Notes: generated by a model not told the origin, from the sequence alone. Shown: positions 42,075 through 52,764, numbered from the stretch's first letter. The stretch is DNA of 64,000 nt from Melitaea cinxia (GCF_905220565.1 NC_059422.1:7956272-8020271); one strand, 5' to 3'. Numbers and translations are program-made.

Positions 42075-42265
42075 AACGTACTAGCTTCTGCTACTTATAT
42101 CCTATTGGTCTTAGCGTGATGATATATAGCCTATAACCTTCCTTGATAAACAGGCTATCTAGCACTGAAAGATCTTTTCGTATCGGACTAGTAGTTCCTG
42201 AGATTAGCGCGTTCAAGCAATTAAACAAACAAGCTCTTCAGCTTTATAATATAAGTATAGATTTA
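42075..42265 (+). repeat. Element F fragment
   Basis: 'tagcctataaccttccttga', 'gtagttcctgagattagcgc', 'gctttataatataagtatag'. Confidence 0.55.
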
Positions 42266-42955
42266 TTCATTTAATAATGATAATATTTTGACGTTACATT
42301 CTGAAATTTTAAGCTGCGCTGTAAATTTTTCCAAACATACATCAGCCGTTCGAGCGCGTTAGCTTTAATGAAATTGTTTCAAACTTAACAGATTTCAACT
42401 GCAAACAAATTGCTTGAACACTTCATTATGGGGCACAGGTTGAGGGGATACATCGAGACAACCGACTGTGATGAAAAGAGGTCGTGAATTTAATTGTAAG
42501 TCTATTTGAACTAGTAGGGAAAGCATTTTTTAATGAGTAACCACGGAGTGTTATCCTCTGTAGAATCTAAATTCCAATTCCCGCCAAAGTTATGTTTATT
42601 TATTTATTAGAGTTAACATCTAAACCAAGGCTTACAATAAACGAGCATAAATAACACTAAAACAAATACACGGCAGACAAGTAAGCACATAATCACAGTA
42701 CGAGAATACACTAAACAAGTAACAATATATCTACAATATATATATTAACACATAACAAGATATTACTTAACACAATTCTAAATACTCAAAACATGATTTA
42801 ACAAATTAAGTCGAATTTATAACAAAAATATCAATATTACTATTAGAGGCCAATATATTATTCAATAAGTGAAGCGCTGTGTGTATATTAGCCCAATCGC
42901 TTATTCTACCTATTCTCGACTACGCCGATGTAACTTAACCGAAGACCAAATCTCT
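42266..42955. other. No gene seen; possible retroposon tail
   Basis: 42520-42600 is a diverged repeat K piece. 42598-42840 begins 'ttatttatttattag' and looks like a - strand poly-A-ended tail. Confidence 0.4.
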
Positions 42956-43140
42956 GGTTTCGTTTCGTTGTTACAGTTTTCTGCCCCAGGGGTTGAAGTG
43001 GCGAATGCTAGCGCGACCCCATCTCGCCCCACCCAGGCGGACGACTGCTCACACGTGGTGGTTTTTTAGTCAGTAGGAGTCTGACATAGGGTATCCATGA
43101 TGGATTTTTCCCCACGTAAAAAAAGGGGGGGTTGATGGTT
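42956..43140. repeat. GC-rich unassigned block
   Basis: 'gccccaggggttgaagtggc', 'cccacccaggcggacgactg', 'gtcagtaggagtctgacata'. GC content is far above the surroundings. Reads like a LINE fragment; no second copy here. Confidence 0.4.
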
Positions 43141-43246
43141 GTGGATGTTTCAGCATATAAATATTGTTTTCATGGATGACTATTATCGGCTTTGTATAGA
43201 ATTTGTCATCTAAACTAATATTATATAGCTAAAAAGTTGTTTATTT

Positions 43247-43503
43247 AAACTGAGGTAGGGCACAGCTGGAAATTTCTGCTCAAAATCTGGAGCAGCCCGA
43301 CTGGGGAAGTACCTCCACCTTACAGAAGATCACAGCTAAAAACTACTGCTTTCAAGCAGTCCTGTTGGTGGGTAAGGTGACCAGAGCTCCTGGGTAAAAT
43401 TAGAAGTAGAGTCGGCAACGTGCTTGCGGTACTTCTGGTGCGTAGCTACGGTAATCGCTTATCATCAGATGAGCCGTACGCTTGTTTGCCGACCTAGTTA
43501 TAT
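43247..43503 (+). mobile_element. SINE-B copy
   Basis: 'gaggtagggcacagctggaa', 'agcccgactggggaagtacc', 'cgcttatcatcagatgagcc', 'cttgtttgccgacctagtta'. Confidence 0.8.
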
Positions 43504-43504
43504 T

Positions 43505-43642
43505 TAAAAAACGCGCTAATCTCAAGAACAACTGATTTGATTTGAATAACTCTTTTTGTGTTGGATAGCCCATTTTTTGAGGAAAGTTATAGGACATTTT
43601 AATCATCAAATTAACGGGTATAAAGACGGGGGACACAGCTAG
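43505..43642 (-). repeat. Element F fragment
   Basis: 'gcgctaatctcaagaacaac', 'tgttggatagcccatttttt', ends 'ggggacacagctagt'. Confidence 0.6.
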
Positions 43643-43977
43643 TTTATTTCATATAAGAATTTCAATTTAAGCTATTGTTGTTTCAAGTAATGAAAATTAA
43701 TTAATTTATTATGCATATATACGAAATTAAGTAACATTTTCACAGTTATCTCCTGCGTGTGTACGGCGTGGAATTCCAAAAAATGTTCATTACTGCTCGT
43801 ACAGTACACAAAACGATAAGTTCGCTGAGTACAGTCCGCCACAGACTCTAAATGCACTACACTCACAATAAACTGTGTTATTTTTACGTAGTTTTATTTC
43901 AAACAATTTACAGACATTAAAATAATCGTAACATTTTATGAAATTGAGTTATGAAATGTTAATATTTTCTACTACTA

Positions 43978-44310
43978 ATTAACAACCGCTCTGGTGTGAT
44001 ACGTGTGCCTTATCGGCGCCTAAACATCGGTGATTAACAGGCGCGATTCCCGCTCGGGATGAAAATTTCTTACAAATATTTCTTTCCATTTTGCATGTCT
44101 GTCCTACATGGATGGGTCTTGCCACCGTGCCTTGGAGAGCACGTTAAGCTGTCGGACCCGGTTGTTATCATAAATACCTGATCCTTATCGTTACGATAGT
44201 AGGGAATATATTCGCCAACCCATAGTGGAGCAGCGTGGTAGATTAATCTCCAATCCTTCTCCGACATGGAGAAAGAGGCCTATGCCCAGCAATGGGATGT
44301 TACAAGCTGA
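43978..44310 (+). mobile_element. SINE-A', near full length
   Basis: Alternative head 'accgctctggtgtgatacgt', 'ttatcggcgcctaaacatcg', box B-like 'gcgcgattcccgc'. It is followed by the SINE-A body (gtgccttggagagcacgtta) and tail (gcccagcaatgggatgttac). Confidence 0.75.
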
Positions 44311-44699
44311 ATTTGAATAATATACATATTGAGAGTAACAATTTTTGTTATACTTTAAGTGTTTATATATGTATATATTCTTACCGAGCTTCGGAAGTTA
44401 TGAGAGCCCTCCATATTTATGTTATAATAAACGCTTATAATAAATAATAACAATATATACGTTCGTGATACTGAATAATGATAAAATCGCTATTTAACTT
44501 TAAAAAAATCAGCCGAATTTATCCCAAAGTTTACTAGTGTTGCGCTTAGCAACACAATTATATCTATATACAAATATTTATATTTTTCTAAGGCTGTTAA
44601 TTTATTGTAACTTATTATTTTAATAACAAATATATTTAAACTAACAACACTACTTAACAACTTATTTTTCTGATTTAGACAATTTAGGTAAAGCATATT
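44311..44699. other. No gene seen
   Basis: AT-rich. An element F scrap is possible at 44535-44550 (gtgttgcgcttagcaacac, also a 9-bp hairpin). Confidence 0.4.
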
Positions 44700-44965
44700 A
44701 TTCGGTGCAGGATTACATAGTTGATAAAGATGTGTGGACTTAGTTATACTGTATTTTATGCAACATATTACTAATTTTGTATTAAAACACAGTTTATATA
44801 TTATTTTTCAAAAGAGTAACTGCGATTTCCTTGCCGATTCTTCTCTGCAAAATTTACATTCCGAATCGGTGGTAGCTTCACTTTTAAATATAATAATCAA
44901 AATTTTTATTTGTAAAATTACGATTCCAATGTGCCTTTGGAGCATATTTGAATAAAGCTGTTTTC
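44700..44965 (-). mobile_element. Repeat K copy
   Basis: 'attcggtgcaggattacata', 'agagtaactgcgatttcctt', 'attccgaatcggtggtagct'. Confidence 0.7.
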
Positions 44966-45022
44966 GATTTTGATGTTATGCGCGTACATTCGTTTCCACG
45001 AGTTAAGAATTCTTTTTTTATC

Positions 45023-45258
45023 TGACTGGGGTAGTACCTCGACCTTACAGGAGATCACAGCTAAATAATACTGTTTTCAAGCAGTATTGTGTTCCTGTTG
45101 GTGAGTAAGGTGACCAGAGCTCCTGGGGGGATTGGCGATTCAGTCAGCAACGCGCTTGCGATGCTTCTGGTGTTGCAGGCGTCTATAAGCTACGCTAATC
45201 GCTTACCATCAGGTGAGCCGTACGCTTGATTGCCGAACTAGTGATATAAAACATAAAA
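45023..45258 (+). mobile_element. SINE-B, 5'-truncated
   Basis: 'ctgactggggtagtacctcg' to 'accatcaggtgagccgtacg' and an A-rich tail. Confidence 0.8.
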
Positions 45259-45298
45259 AAAACTTTGTTCAAAGCAAATTACTGTCCTTCGAAAATAT

Positions 45299-45484
45299 CA
45301 CGAGAGCACTTTAAGCCGTCGGTCCCGGTTGTTATCATGTACACCTGATAGCGATCGTTACTTATAGTAGGGAATATATCCATCCGCCAACCTGCATTGG
45401 AGCAGCGTGATAGATTAAGCTCTGATCCTTCTCCTACATGAGGAAAGAGGTCTATGTCCAGTAGTGGGATATTACAGGCTGAAG
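45299..45484 (+). mobile_element. SINE-A, 5'-truncated with 12-bp target duplication
   Basis: Body from 'cacgagagcactttaagccg' to 'gggatattacaggctgaag'. 'cttcgaaaatat' occurs at 45287-45298 and 45485-45496. Confidence 0.85.
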
Positions 45485-45719
45485 CTTCGAAAATATATTT
45501 AAATGTGTATCCGTTTTCGTAACACACTGTACGGAACACACGCGAAAACGTTAATTGCATTTTTTAAAAGGTTTTCAAGTTTTTTAATAACGCATCCGTC
45601 TGCGAGTTACGTGGAAACACGTGAACCAAGTTGATGGTCCGACGGAGGCTTGGTATGCAAACATACGGAATGTAACTTTCTTATATATGTATGTAGAGTA
45701 AGTTTGCAACTACGTATAT

Positions 45720-46110
45720 ACTAGCTTTGTCCCGCGATTTCACTAGAGTTAGTTTGAGAATAAAAAAGTGCTAAAATATTATATAGCCTACTAGCTGACC
45801 TAGCGACCATCGTTCTGCCTTATTTTTTTTCCTTAAATATAATAATTATATATATCAAAATAAAATATAACCTATTTTTCAAGTTGGATCAAACTGCACA
45901 CGGTGTGCAAATTTAATTAAAATCGGTTAAGTAGTGTAGGAGTCCATCGCGGACTTAACGTGACGCGTAATTTATATACATTAAGATATAAGCCTTCCTC
46001 GGGAAGTTGACTGTCTACACAAAAAAAATATATTTTCGACGCAGTAGTTTCTAATATAAGCTCGTTTAAATAAACAAACAAAAACATCAGCTTACATTAG
46101 TATAGATATA
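45720..46110 (+). repeat. Two element F fragments in series
   Basis: 'tagctttgtcccgcgatttc' at 45722 and 'tagctgacctagcgaccat' at 45791, ending 'cagcttacattagtatagat'. The second appears inserted into the first. Confidence 0.5.
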
Positions 46111-46952
46111 CATTTAGAAGTAGTCTGGTCAGTGCGCGATACAAGTATTAATTGAAGTAAGGCGACAAACGTACTTGAAGATATACTCTCGTGCTATTCC
46201 CGGCTATAACTTGTATCTGTGCTCAATCATTAATTTTGTCGTCATTGACTTATAAACGCATCCACTTTATCTACAGAATTATGATTATATGCTTACTTAC
46301 TTAAATAAAATATATATCTGTAACATACACACACGGTCGTCTATTCCTACGGCAAGCAAGTTAATGTATATAAATAAATATATAAACGCGCTTACATACA
46401 AGTAAATTGATTATTATTACAATAAAACATGACTTCTAAAATAGTTATTTTAAAATATTCTTCAATATGAGAAAAAAATTAAAACTAAAATGAATGCATC
46501 AAAAAATATTGTATAGTCTGTAAATATATTCTATGATGATTCCAATGTATCTTTAAATCCTGTTTGAATAAGGAATATTTGAATAAAGAAAACATTGATT
46601 TTTTTTAAAAAAAAAGGTTGAATTGATTTTGAATAAAGAATCTTTCTGCCGCTTCGATAAGAGGTTGTTAATCTCCTTTACCTTTAAACAAGACAATTAA
46701 TTAAAATTATTTAATAATTTTACAATCATTTGACTGTTTGATCTATTATAATATAATAATTAGTTCTTAAGTTGTGAATTGTAAATATGTATAATATTTT
46801 GTATAAATAAAGTTATATATTTTAATAACTTATTAGTTATAATATTGTTTATAGAACTTTTATCAAAAATCAAACAATAAATCTGAGTTATAATATGTAT
46901 GATAAAGTTAAATTTTCTATTCTAACCCAAATTAATAATACAACCATGTTAA
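46111..46952. other. No gene seen
   Basis: AT-rich. SINE-C 3' scrap at ~46320-46360. Confidence 0.4.
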
Positions 46953-47153
46953 ATGAAAAAACTTAGACCTGTAGGCTTACGTCAACTTGATTCAAACCTT
47001 AAATATCACTTACCAAAAACTAACGATAAGTATCTAAAGAGAACTGACGACTATTTAATACCTGTATATGTTAACGAACTGCCCAGAGAACTGCAAGAAA
47101 TGTGTAAGAGTACCACAAAAATATTTTTTACAAAAAGAAACGGAATTAACTGA
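46953..47153 (+). CDS. Unassigned 66-codon open frame
   Basis: ATG at 46953 to TGA at 47151-47153. The peptide has ordinary composition, with KYLKRTDDYLIPVYVNELPR and a CKSTTKIFF end, and is less AT-driven than neighbouring frames. The start context is poor and no domain is recognised. 'YVNELP' superficially recalls the 'YVNDLP' word of LINE polymerases, but the catalytic motif does not follow. Could be an old retroposon scrap or chance. Confidence 0.18.
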   Translation: MKKLRPVGLRQLDSNLKYHLPKTNDKYLKRTDDYLIPVYVNELPRELQEMCKSTTKIFFTKRNGIN

Positions 47154-47310
47154 GTGACTCTCTGTACTCAGATAAACCTGCGAGGTTTTCGTGGTACTTG
47201 AATTGCAAAGTATAATGTATTTGTTATGTATTGGCCGATAAATTGAAAAAAAAAAGAATAATATCAAAAGAAATATTTGTTTAATTGTTGATAGTAAATT
47301 CAACTGAACT

Positions 47311-47552
47311 GGTCAACAAACAAGCAAACGGCTCAACTGATAGTAAGCGGTTACTGTTGCCTATAGACGTCTGCAATACCAGAAGCATCGCAAACGCGTT
47401 GCCCTGCCCCTGACCGTGTCCAGGAGCTCTGGCCACCTCGCCACAGGAACACAACACTGCTTTAGAGCTGTGTCATTAGGCTGTGATCTTCTGTAAGGTT
47501 GAGGTAATTCTCCAGTTAAGCTGCGCCAGATTTTCCTACCGTGCCTAACCTC
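47311..47552 (-). mobile_element. SINE-B copy
   Basis: 'aacaaacaagcaaacggctc', 'tgcaataccagaagcatcgc', 'aggaacacaacactgcttta', 'ccgtgcctaacctc'. Confidence 0.75.
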
Positions 47553-48880
47553 AAGAAAATATAGGTTTAATTTTTTTTAAATTAAAATTAACATTATATT
47601 ATCGACAATTATCGATAATTATATTTTTGAATGTATGTATAATTTTTGTAGCTCAAAGTTTATCTCGTTAAACATATCAAACCTATATCAAAACATTAAA
47701 AATGTATTTCTTAATATTCTAATATACTATAAAATTGTATAAAAATAACATGATACTTTAAAAACATTATTTAAGCAAATTTTGCACATTTATTTACTGA
47801 GAAATGTACGTTCGCCATCTATCGTCGAGTAGCAGAAACAACAATATAAAATTTAACACCAAATATCGCATTAAAAGTCAATCATTTATATCACATTTTT
47901 TCCACAAATATTAACAAAAAACAAAATTTAAATAACATCGTTAAAAGTATTTTTTTCACATACTTCCCGCCATCTACCGACTGATATATAGAACTACATT
48001 TTTCATAAAACATTCAGAAAGCTACAAAGTTACGATGTTACGTTGTACGGATGTATTATACGAAAAAGGAACTTATTTCCTATACGATAAAATACATTTT
48101 CAATTGAAACTATTAAGTAACGGAATATAACTGATCAAATATTAAAACGGTAGCCGAAAAGCGAAATAGCTCTGCTAAGATACATACATTTTCTGAGCAT
48201 TTATTTTATTACGCAACACAAAAAATATATTTATATACACGCTCATATACAAAATATAACAATTCTAGACAATTGTAAACTTAAATTCTTTTAACTTTAG
48301 TAATTTTAACTACAATTTAGGAGGGAGTGAGATAGATACATCTACCTACGGAGAGGTATCGATTCGTTCCGTTGCTAGAAATTTTCAAAGATGTGACTTA
48401 GTGTCGAACAGCGCCATCTGTGTTCATTTAGCGACAACTGTGTTGGTCTGTGTGTTAACATGTGTTTTTGCGTCTGTGTGATGGAGGGCTGAAACGGACG
48501 CTGTGTACGGTCTACAAAAAAATATGTTATGTACATTTTTCATTATATAGTTTTTAAATTTTTTGTACAATATTAGAAGACGTAGTTCAAGATGGTTAAT
48601 TATGAATGTTGGTTGAAATCTGTATGGACATTCGGCGTAGTGATATTTTGAAGCCGTAGACCATAAAAATTATTATCGAAATTGATACACATGCATCTAA
48701 ATAGAAAATTTCTTTAAGTGACTTAATAAACTAGAATTATTTAAGAACTAAAATATCACAAAACTTTGTATGAAACAATTTTCAATTAAACAAAAAAAAA
48801 ATAATCAGAAAAGACTCCTTTCATTTTAAGTGAAATATAAAAATATTATTTCCGTTAAATAATACATCTGCCATCGCTAC
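47553..48880. other. Upstream region of the putative promoter
   Basis: AT-rich DNA with no recognised repeat family, in contrast to most of the window. Three 'gccatct' words matching or nearly matching the CTCF core lie at 47812, 47967 and 48411. 48300-48520 is less AT-rich. Confidence 0.4.
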
Positions 48881-48920
48881 GACTAATCTCCGCAGCCCTC
48901 CCATAATAGGCCATCTCCTC

Positions 48921-49003
48921 GTATCCATGGTAACCGTTCAAAATGGCCGCCCGTCCCCTCCCCACCCCTTGCGGGTATAAAAGCTCTTCCCTGCCCGCCT
49001 TGC
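48921..49003 (+). promoter_or_regulatory. TATA-containing core promoter
   Basis: TATAAAA at 48976-48982 within a local GC-rich block (cccctccccaccccttgcgg). A palindromic 'ccatgg' lies at 48925-48930 inside 'gtatccatggtaac', which resembles an RFX X-box with one mismatch. 'aaaatggccgcc' at 48940 contains a YY1/Pho-type GCCAT on the other strand. Transcription would be rightward, starting about 28-40 bases after the TATA box. No such block occurs elsewhere in the window. Confidence 0.6.
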
Positions 49004-49204
49004 ATCCAGAGCGCCAGTACCATCCGTACGGAAAGCACGTTGTTTATTTCAAATCGTTTTCTAAAATCGTTTTTTATTTTTTATTTCCTCCCTCAAACCT
49101 TATACCTTCGACTTCCTCGCAAATTATATTTTAATTTGAATTTTATAATTTTGTTTTATTTTTCAATTTTTTTTGCCATTAAAGTGTGGTGCCGTCGACG
49201 ACAG
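49004..49204 (+). other. Putative untranslated first exon
   Basis: From the expected start (~49004-49016, 'gcatcc' or 'ccagtac') to a strong donor: 'gacgacag|gtaagc', with GT at 49205. The ~200 bases contain no ATG at all, which is unusual for T-rich DNA by chance and fits a 5' leader. The frame 48943-49134 begins upstream of the TATA box and is not coding. I cannot name the gene because no coding exon is visible downstream. Confidence 0.55.
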
Positions 49205-50001
49205 GTAAGCTTTAGTTAAGAATCGTTATAAAAATCGATATTTTCCGTAAAGTACCGATTTTTAGTGATTTTCGTTCATATCGATTTCGGGCTAAAAATA
49301 TCTTAACCAGTTTTTATCTAAAGAAGGTTCTATTGCGTTAGCGTAAGGACTATTTTCGACTACCTTTATCCGGACTTACTCTTTTATCGTATAAATCTAC
49401 GTTTAAGGTATAAAGTAAGGGTAGAAAAAATTCATAAGGTATATAGTTTATCTGTCGGTTTATTAAATCTAAATTTTTCGTATTTCTGATTAATTTCACC
49501 TTGGTCCTTCCGAGGAGATCGGCCGATGTTAAGGTTTGAATTTTTCACGAAGCAACCGGTGGCTATACAAATAGATATAGATCTTATGGGATAAGTATTA
49601 ATTTTCTTCGTATACCGTTTGAGATATTACGTGATTTTATATTAAATATATTTGAATTTGTTGGAGACATTTTAGTCAAGATTGCTTTTGAAATTAATGA
49701 AATTTTATCAAATGTTTGTTATCTAAATGATATTTTAACGCTTTGCGAGTTTTTGATTAAGTATCTAAATGAGTATAGGTTATTTTTAATATTAAAGTAT
49801 AATAAGATATCATATACAATAATCTCAAACTCAAATTAGTTACAATATACCTAAAGATATATGAATTTAAAAACATCACATATGGAATTAATAAATAAAA
49901 TTAAAATCGTAATTCTAGATAGGTTATTAAATACTTTGGTTCTTTAAAAAAATTGTAATTTATAAATGAAAAATTCAAACATCGACAATATCGACAATAT
50001 T
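49205..50001 (+). other. Start of presumed first intron
   Basis: Begins gtaagc. AT-rich, with no recognised repeat for ~800 bases. If the reading is right, the intron extends past the end of the window. Confidence 0.4.
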
Positions 50002-50175
50002 GATTGAATTAATATGAACATCATATCAAAAATTTACCGCTCCAGCGGGGTTCGAACCCGCGTCTCCGACTAACCGTGTCGGCGCTCTAGCCAATTAAGC
50101 TATGGAACGATGTACCCGCTGGATCGAAATGTTTAGAATTCCTAATGTGTGGGTAACACAAAAATAAAATCGTAC
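50002..50175 (-). mobile_element. tRNA-like element T3, with target duplication
   Basis: 'atatcgacaatatt' flanks it (49988-50001 and 50176-50189). The - strand order is inverted arm (gtacgattttatttttgtgt ... gaattctaaacattt), tRNA-like core, then 'gatatgatgttcat'. The second arm is missing. Confidence 0.7.
50038..50109 (-). tRNA. tRNA-like sequence, second full core
   Basis: Same cloverleaf as 33533-33604: acceptor cgttcca/tggagcg, anticodon stem ccgac/gtcgg with loop acggtta, T stem gcggg/cccgc perfectly paired. Lacks U33. The T stem is better paired than in T2, so this copy may be closer to the ancestor. Confidence 0.35.
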
Positions 50176-50189
50176 ATATCGACAATATT

Positions 50190-50611
50190 TTTAAAAAACC
50201 GTATAATAATAATACTTTTAAACAAGCTTTTCAAATATAACTAGATCGTAAAAATATATTTGTTAAAACTTTGCCGCCACGTGAATCTTACATTAATAAA
50301 AAAAAGGGCGTCATAATTTAGACGGATTCTTTTTGACATTTTGTTTCAATCATTGTCGAGTTGACATTTAGAGTACTTCCATCTTATGATATAAAGTTAA
50401 ATGACTTAGTCATGTTTAAGTACACATTCACTAGCTTCAGGGCAAATTTGAAATTGATCAAAGAGATATAAAATTAAAAACAATCAGATTTTTTTTCTAA
50501 ATGATATTAATAATTTTATCGTAAATACAAAAACTATCATTTTTTTATCATTTAACGCGTGGATATTGTAACAAAACATATGTCTGTATATAAAAATCAG
50601 TCTAAAAATTC
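50190..50611. other. No gene seen
   Basis: AT-rich. Confidence 0.4.
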
Positions 50612-50758
50612 AGGCAAGCTGTAGTTCCTGTCGTGAGTAAGGTAAAGAGGTCCTGAATATAGTCGAACGTAGTGTAAGGTCGGCAACGCGCTTGCGACGC
50701 GCGATGGCTACGGTTACCGCTAACTGTCAGACGAACGGACCATTGTTGCCCTATTATA
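50612..50758 (+). mobile_element. SINE-B, degraded
   Basis: 'gtagttcctgtcgtgagtaa', 'taaggtcggcaacgcgcttg', 'ggctacggttaccgctaac'. Confidence 0.55.
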
Positions 50759-51629
50759 TAAAGAATTCTAAGGGCTAAAAAAAGCTATTCTTTCTATTTG
50801 TTACACTTAAAATTAAACATAAAAATTAACATACTGTACGATTTCAAAGACACATATAGGATTTTATAATAAGATTCCGTAGAGAAACTTTGAGTACCGA
50901 AGCATACATTCTATACATAGAAAATAAATAATCAAAATCCCTAACTCTACTTTGGAGGTATGCTAGAAAACATATCAATATTTCAAAATACGTTATATAA
51001 CATATGTATGTAATTAAATTAAAAGGAGAAAATAACTAATTTGTTGCATATCAAAAACAATTACACCGCAATATCTAAGCAATCGATTTGCAACTACGAC
51101 CAATTAGCGACCTAATCGCGAAATGATGCGTTCCGGGCAACCATTCTGTTTGGGATATGTAAAATACTAATAAATTATTACTTATATATTTGATATTAAT
51201 TTAATCATACTATAAAGTATATAAATATAGATAGGTATATACTTACCTATATATTTAGGCGGTTGTCCAGCTGTGAGATGTTACAGTCTGAATCAATAAA
51301 AAAATTGTCTTCCATCGAACTTGGGTATTCTGTTATAATTGTGTTCTTATACTTTGATTAGTAATTTGTATTATGGAAAATTATATTTAACTGGTACACT
51401 ATTAGACAATCATTATGGTGTTACCATTTTTCTTTTGAAATATTATACTAAACCTTTAAGAACAAATATTAGAAATTCAGTAATTTGGAGAGTTAAATAT
51501 AAATGTCTAAGCGACTATGAACTCAAATTGCATCAACTGAAGTTGCTACAACTAGCGAACCTTTAAAAAAAATACAGTGTGTTCTTAAAACCACACGACA
51601 GAAGTGGAAACTTCACTGGCAATCGCTAT
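50759..51629. other. No gene seen
   Basis: AT-rich. A SINE-A tail scrap lies at 51258-51296. The frame at 51339-51566 lacks an ATG and signals. Confidence 0.4.
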
Positions 51630-51790
51630 CAATTTATTATTATTATTCTTTATTGCACTTTAAAAAAATCATTTTCACTAACGATATTGACAAAGGTGAA
51701 CTTATCTCTAAGAGAGATCTCTACCAGTCTACCCATGGTGGTGAGAAAGATGTTACCGCGGGACTCATAAGCGCAAGAGTGTTAAAGGAA
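51630..51790 (-). mobile_element. LINE-end-like fragment
   Basis: Starts 'tattattattctttattgca' (a reversed A-rich tail) and continues 'agagagatctctaccagtct'. Single copy here; tentative. Confidence 0.35.
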
Positions 51791-51836
51791 AAAAAAATGG
51801 ACGAAAAGGTTAAAAAAAACATACTTATTTTATAAT

Positions 51837-52036
51837 ATAATAATAACTATTAAATTCATAATGACAATTTTTACGTTTTAATTGAATATACTAAACACAG
51901 CGACACAACAGCGAAGGGTAGCTGTCTGTATCTTTCTCGCTCGGGTATTCTCGGCGGTCCCGAGTTCACCCGATCGAGCCTTTCAGCTCAGAGCGTGACG
52001 GATCAGCCTAACTTACCTACGCAAAAAATGTGCACC
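51837..52036 (-). repeat. Conserved repeat J, copy 2
   Basis: Reverse match to 19306-19515 over about 200 bases. The initiator-like TCAGT of copy 1 is changed here. Confidence 0.6.
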
Positions 52037-52443
52037 AAAAGAAGTCTTCACTTCAAAAAAGCTATTAGGTAATTGTTGTCTACAGACTAAGAAGGGTATT
52101 TATTTGAAACAAGTTACAACAACTTGCAATCGTTGACTGAAGCTCATAAGTTGACGGTTGAATCGATGTAGCAGCGACTTATGCGTAGCGTTAGAACTGC
52201 TACGCTTGCTTTTTAAGTTTTTATTTATTACTGTCCACCCCTGATTCACACGGGAATGAATCTATAGTAAACACACGCCTTACTCGCAATTTCATTCACG
52301 ATTATGGGCTTTCAATTTTATTTCCACTACCAATGAAACCATAAGTTCAGCAAATTTTTAAACTGCTTCTTTATCTATTGGCATGGTATAAACAGATGAC
52401 ATACAAACAAAAAATACACAATTATGTAAATTAAAACAACTCT
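52037..52443. other. No gene seen
   Basis: No repeat recognised; composition slightly less AT-rich near 52140-52200. Confidence 0.35.
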
Positions 52444-52764
52444 TTATAAACTCTTTTTTTTCTCTTTCAACCGAAATAAAGGCACATACAGTATTGACTC
52501 GGTACTCACGTTGAATATCCACGTGACCTGGGCGTATTGTTGGATAGTGAACTTTCTTTTGTACCGCATATAAATATAATTCAAACAAAGGCTTCCAAAA
52601 TGTAAGCATTTTGTATAGAAACTCAAAGCAGTGCAGACATTCCAAAACTTCACTGCTGCTCTATAGCCACCTCGATTGTTGTTGTCAGATTTGATCACCT
52701 TTCTATGAGGTACATAAGACCCGAATTGAACGCGTGTAGCGAAGGTTCCATAGCATGCTTCAAT
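52444..52764 (-). CDS. Unassigned open frame, possible dead exon
   Basis: Open on the - strand for 106 codons between in-frame stops, with the first Met well inside. The upstream part is ordinary-looking protein, including YVPHRKVIKSDNNNRGGYRA. An overlapping frame (52358-52645) is also open and contains RPGHVDIQREYRVNTVCAF, so a frameshift between the two is possible. A donor-like 'aacgtgagt' occurs in the overlap. I recognise no family. Confidence 0.2.
   Translation of the reverse strand: MEACYGTFATRVQFGSYVPHRKVIKSDNNNRGGYRAAVKFWNVCTALSFYTKCLHFGSLCLNYIYMRYKRKFTIQQYAQVTWIFNVSTESILYVPLFRLKEKKKSL

Noticed and set aside
48943..49134. Open frame starting MAARPLPTP over the promoter
   Set aside because: Its ATG lies upstream of the TATA box and the leader proper has no ATG, so it would not be in the transcript.
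51339..51566. 75-codon + strand frame
   Set aside because: No ATG at the start, AT-driven composition and no splice signals.
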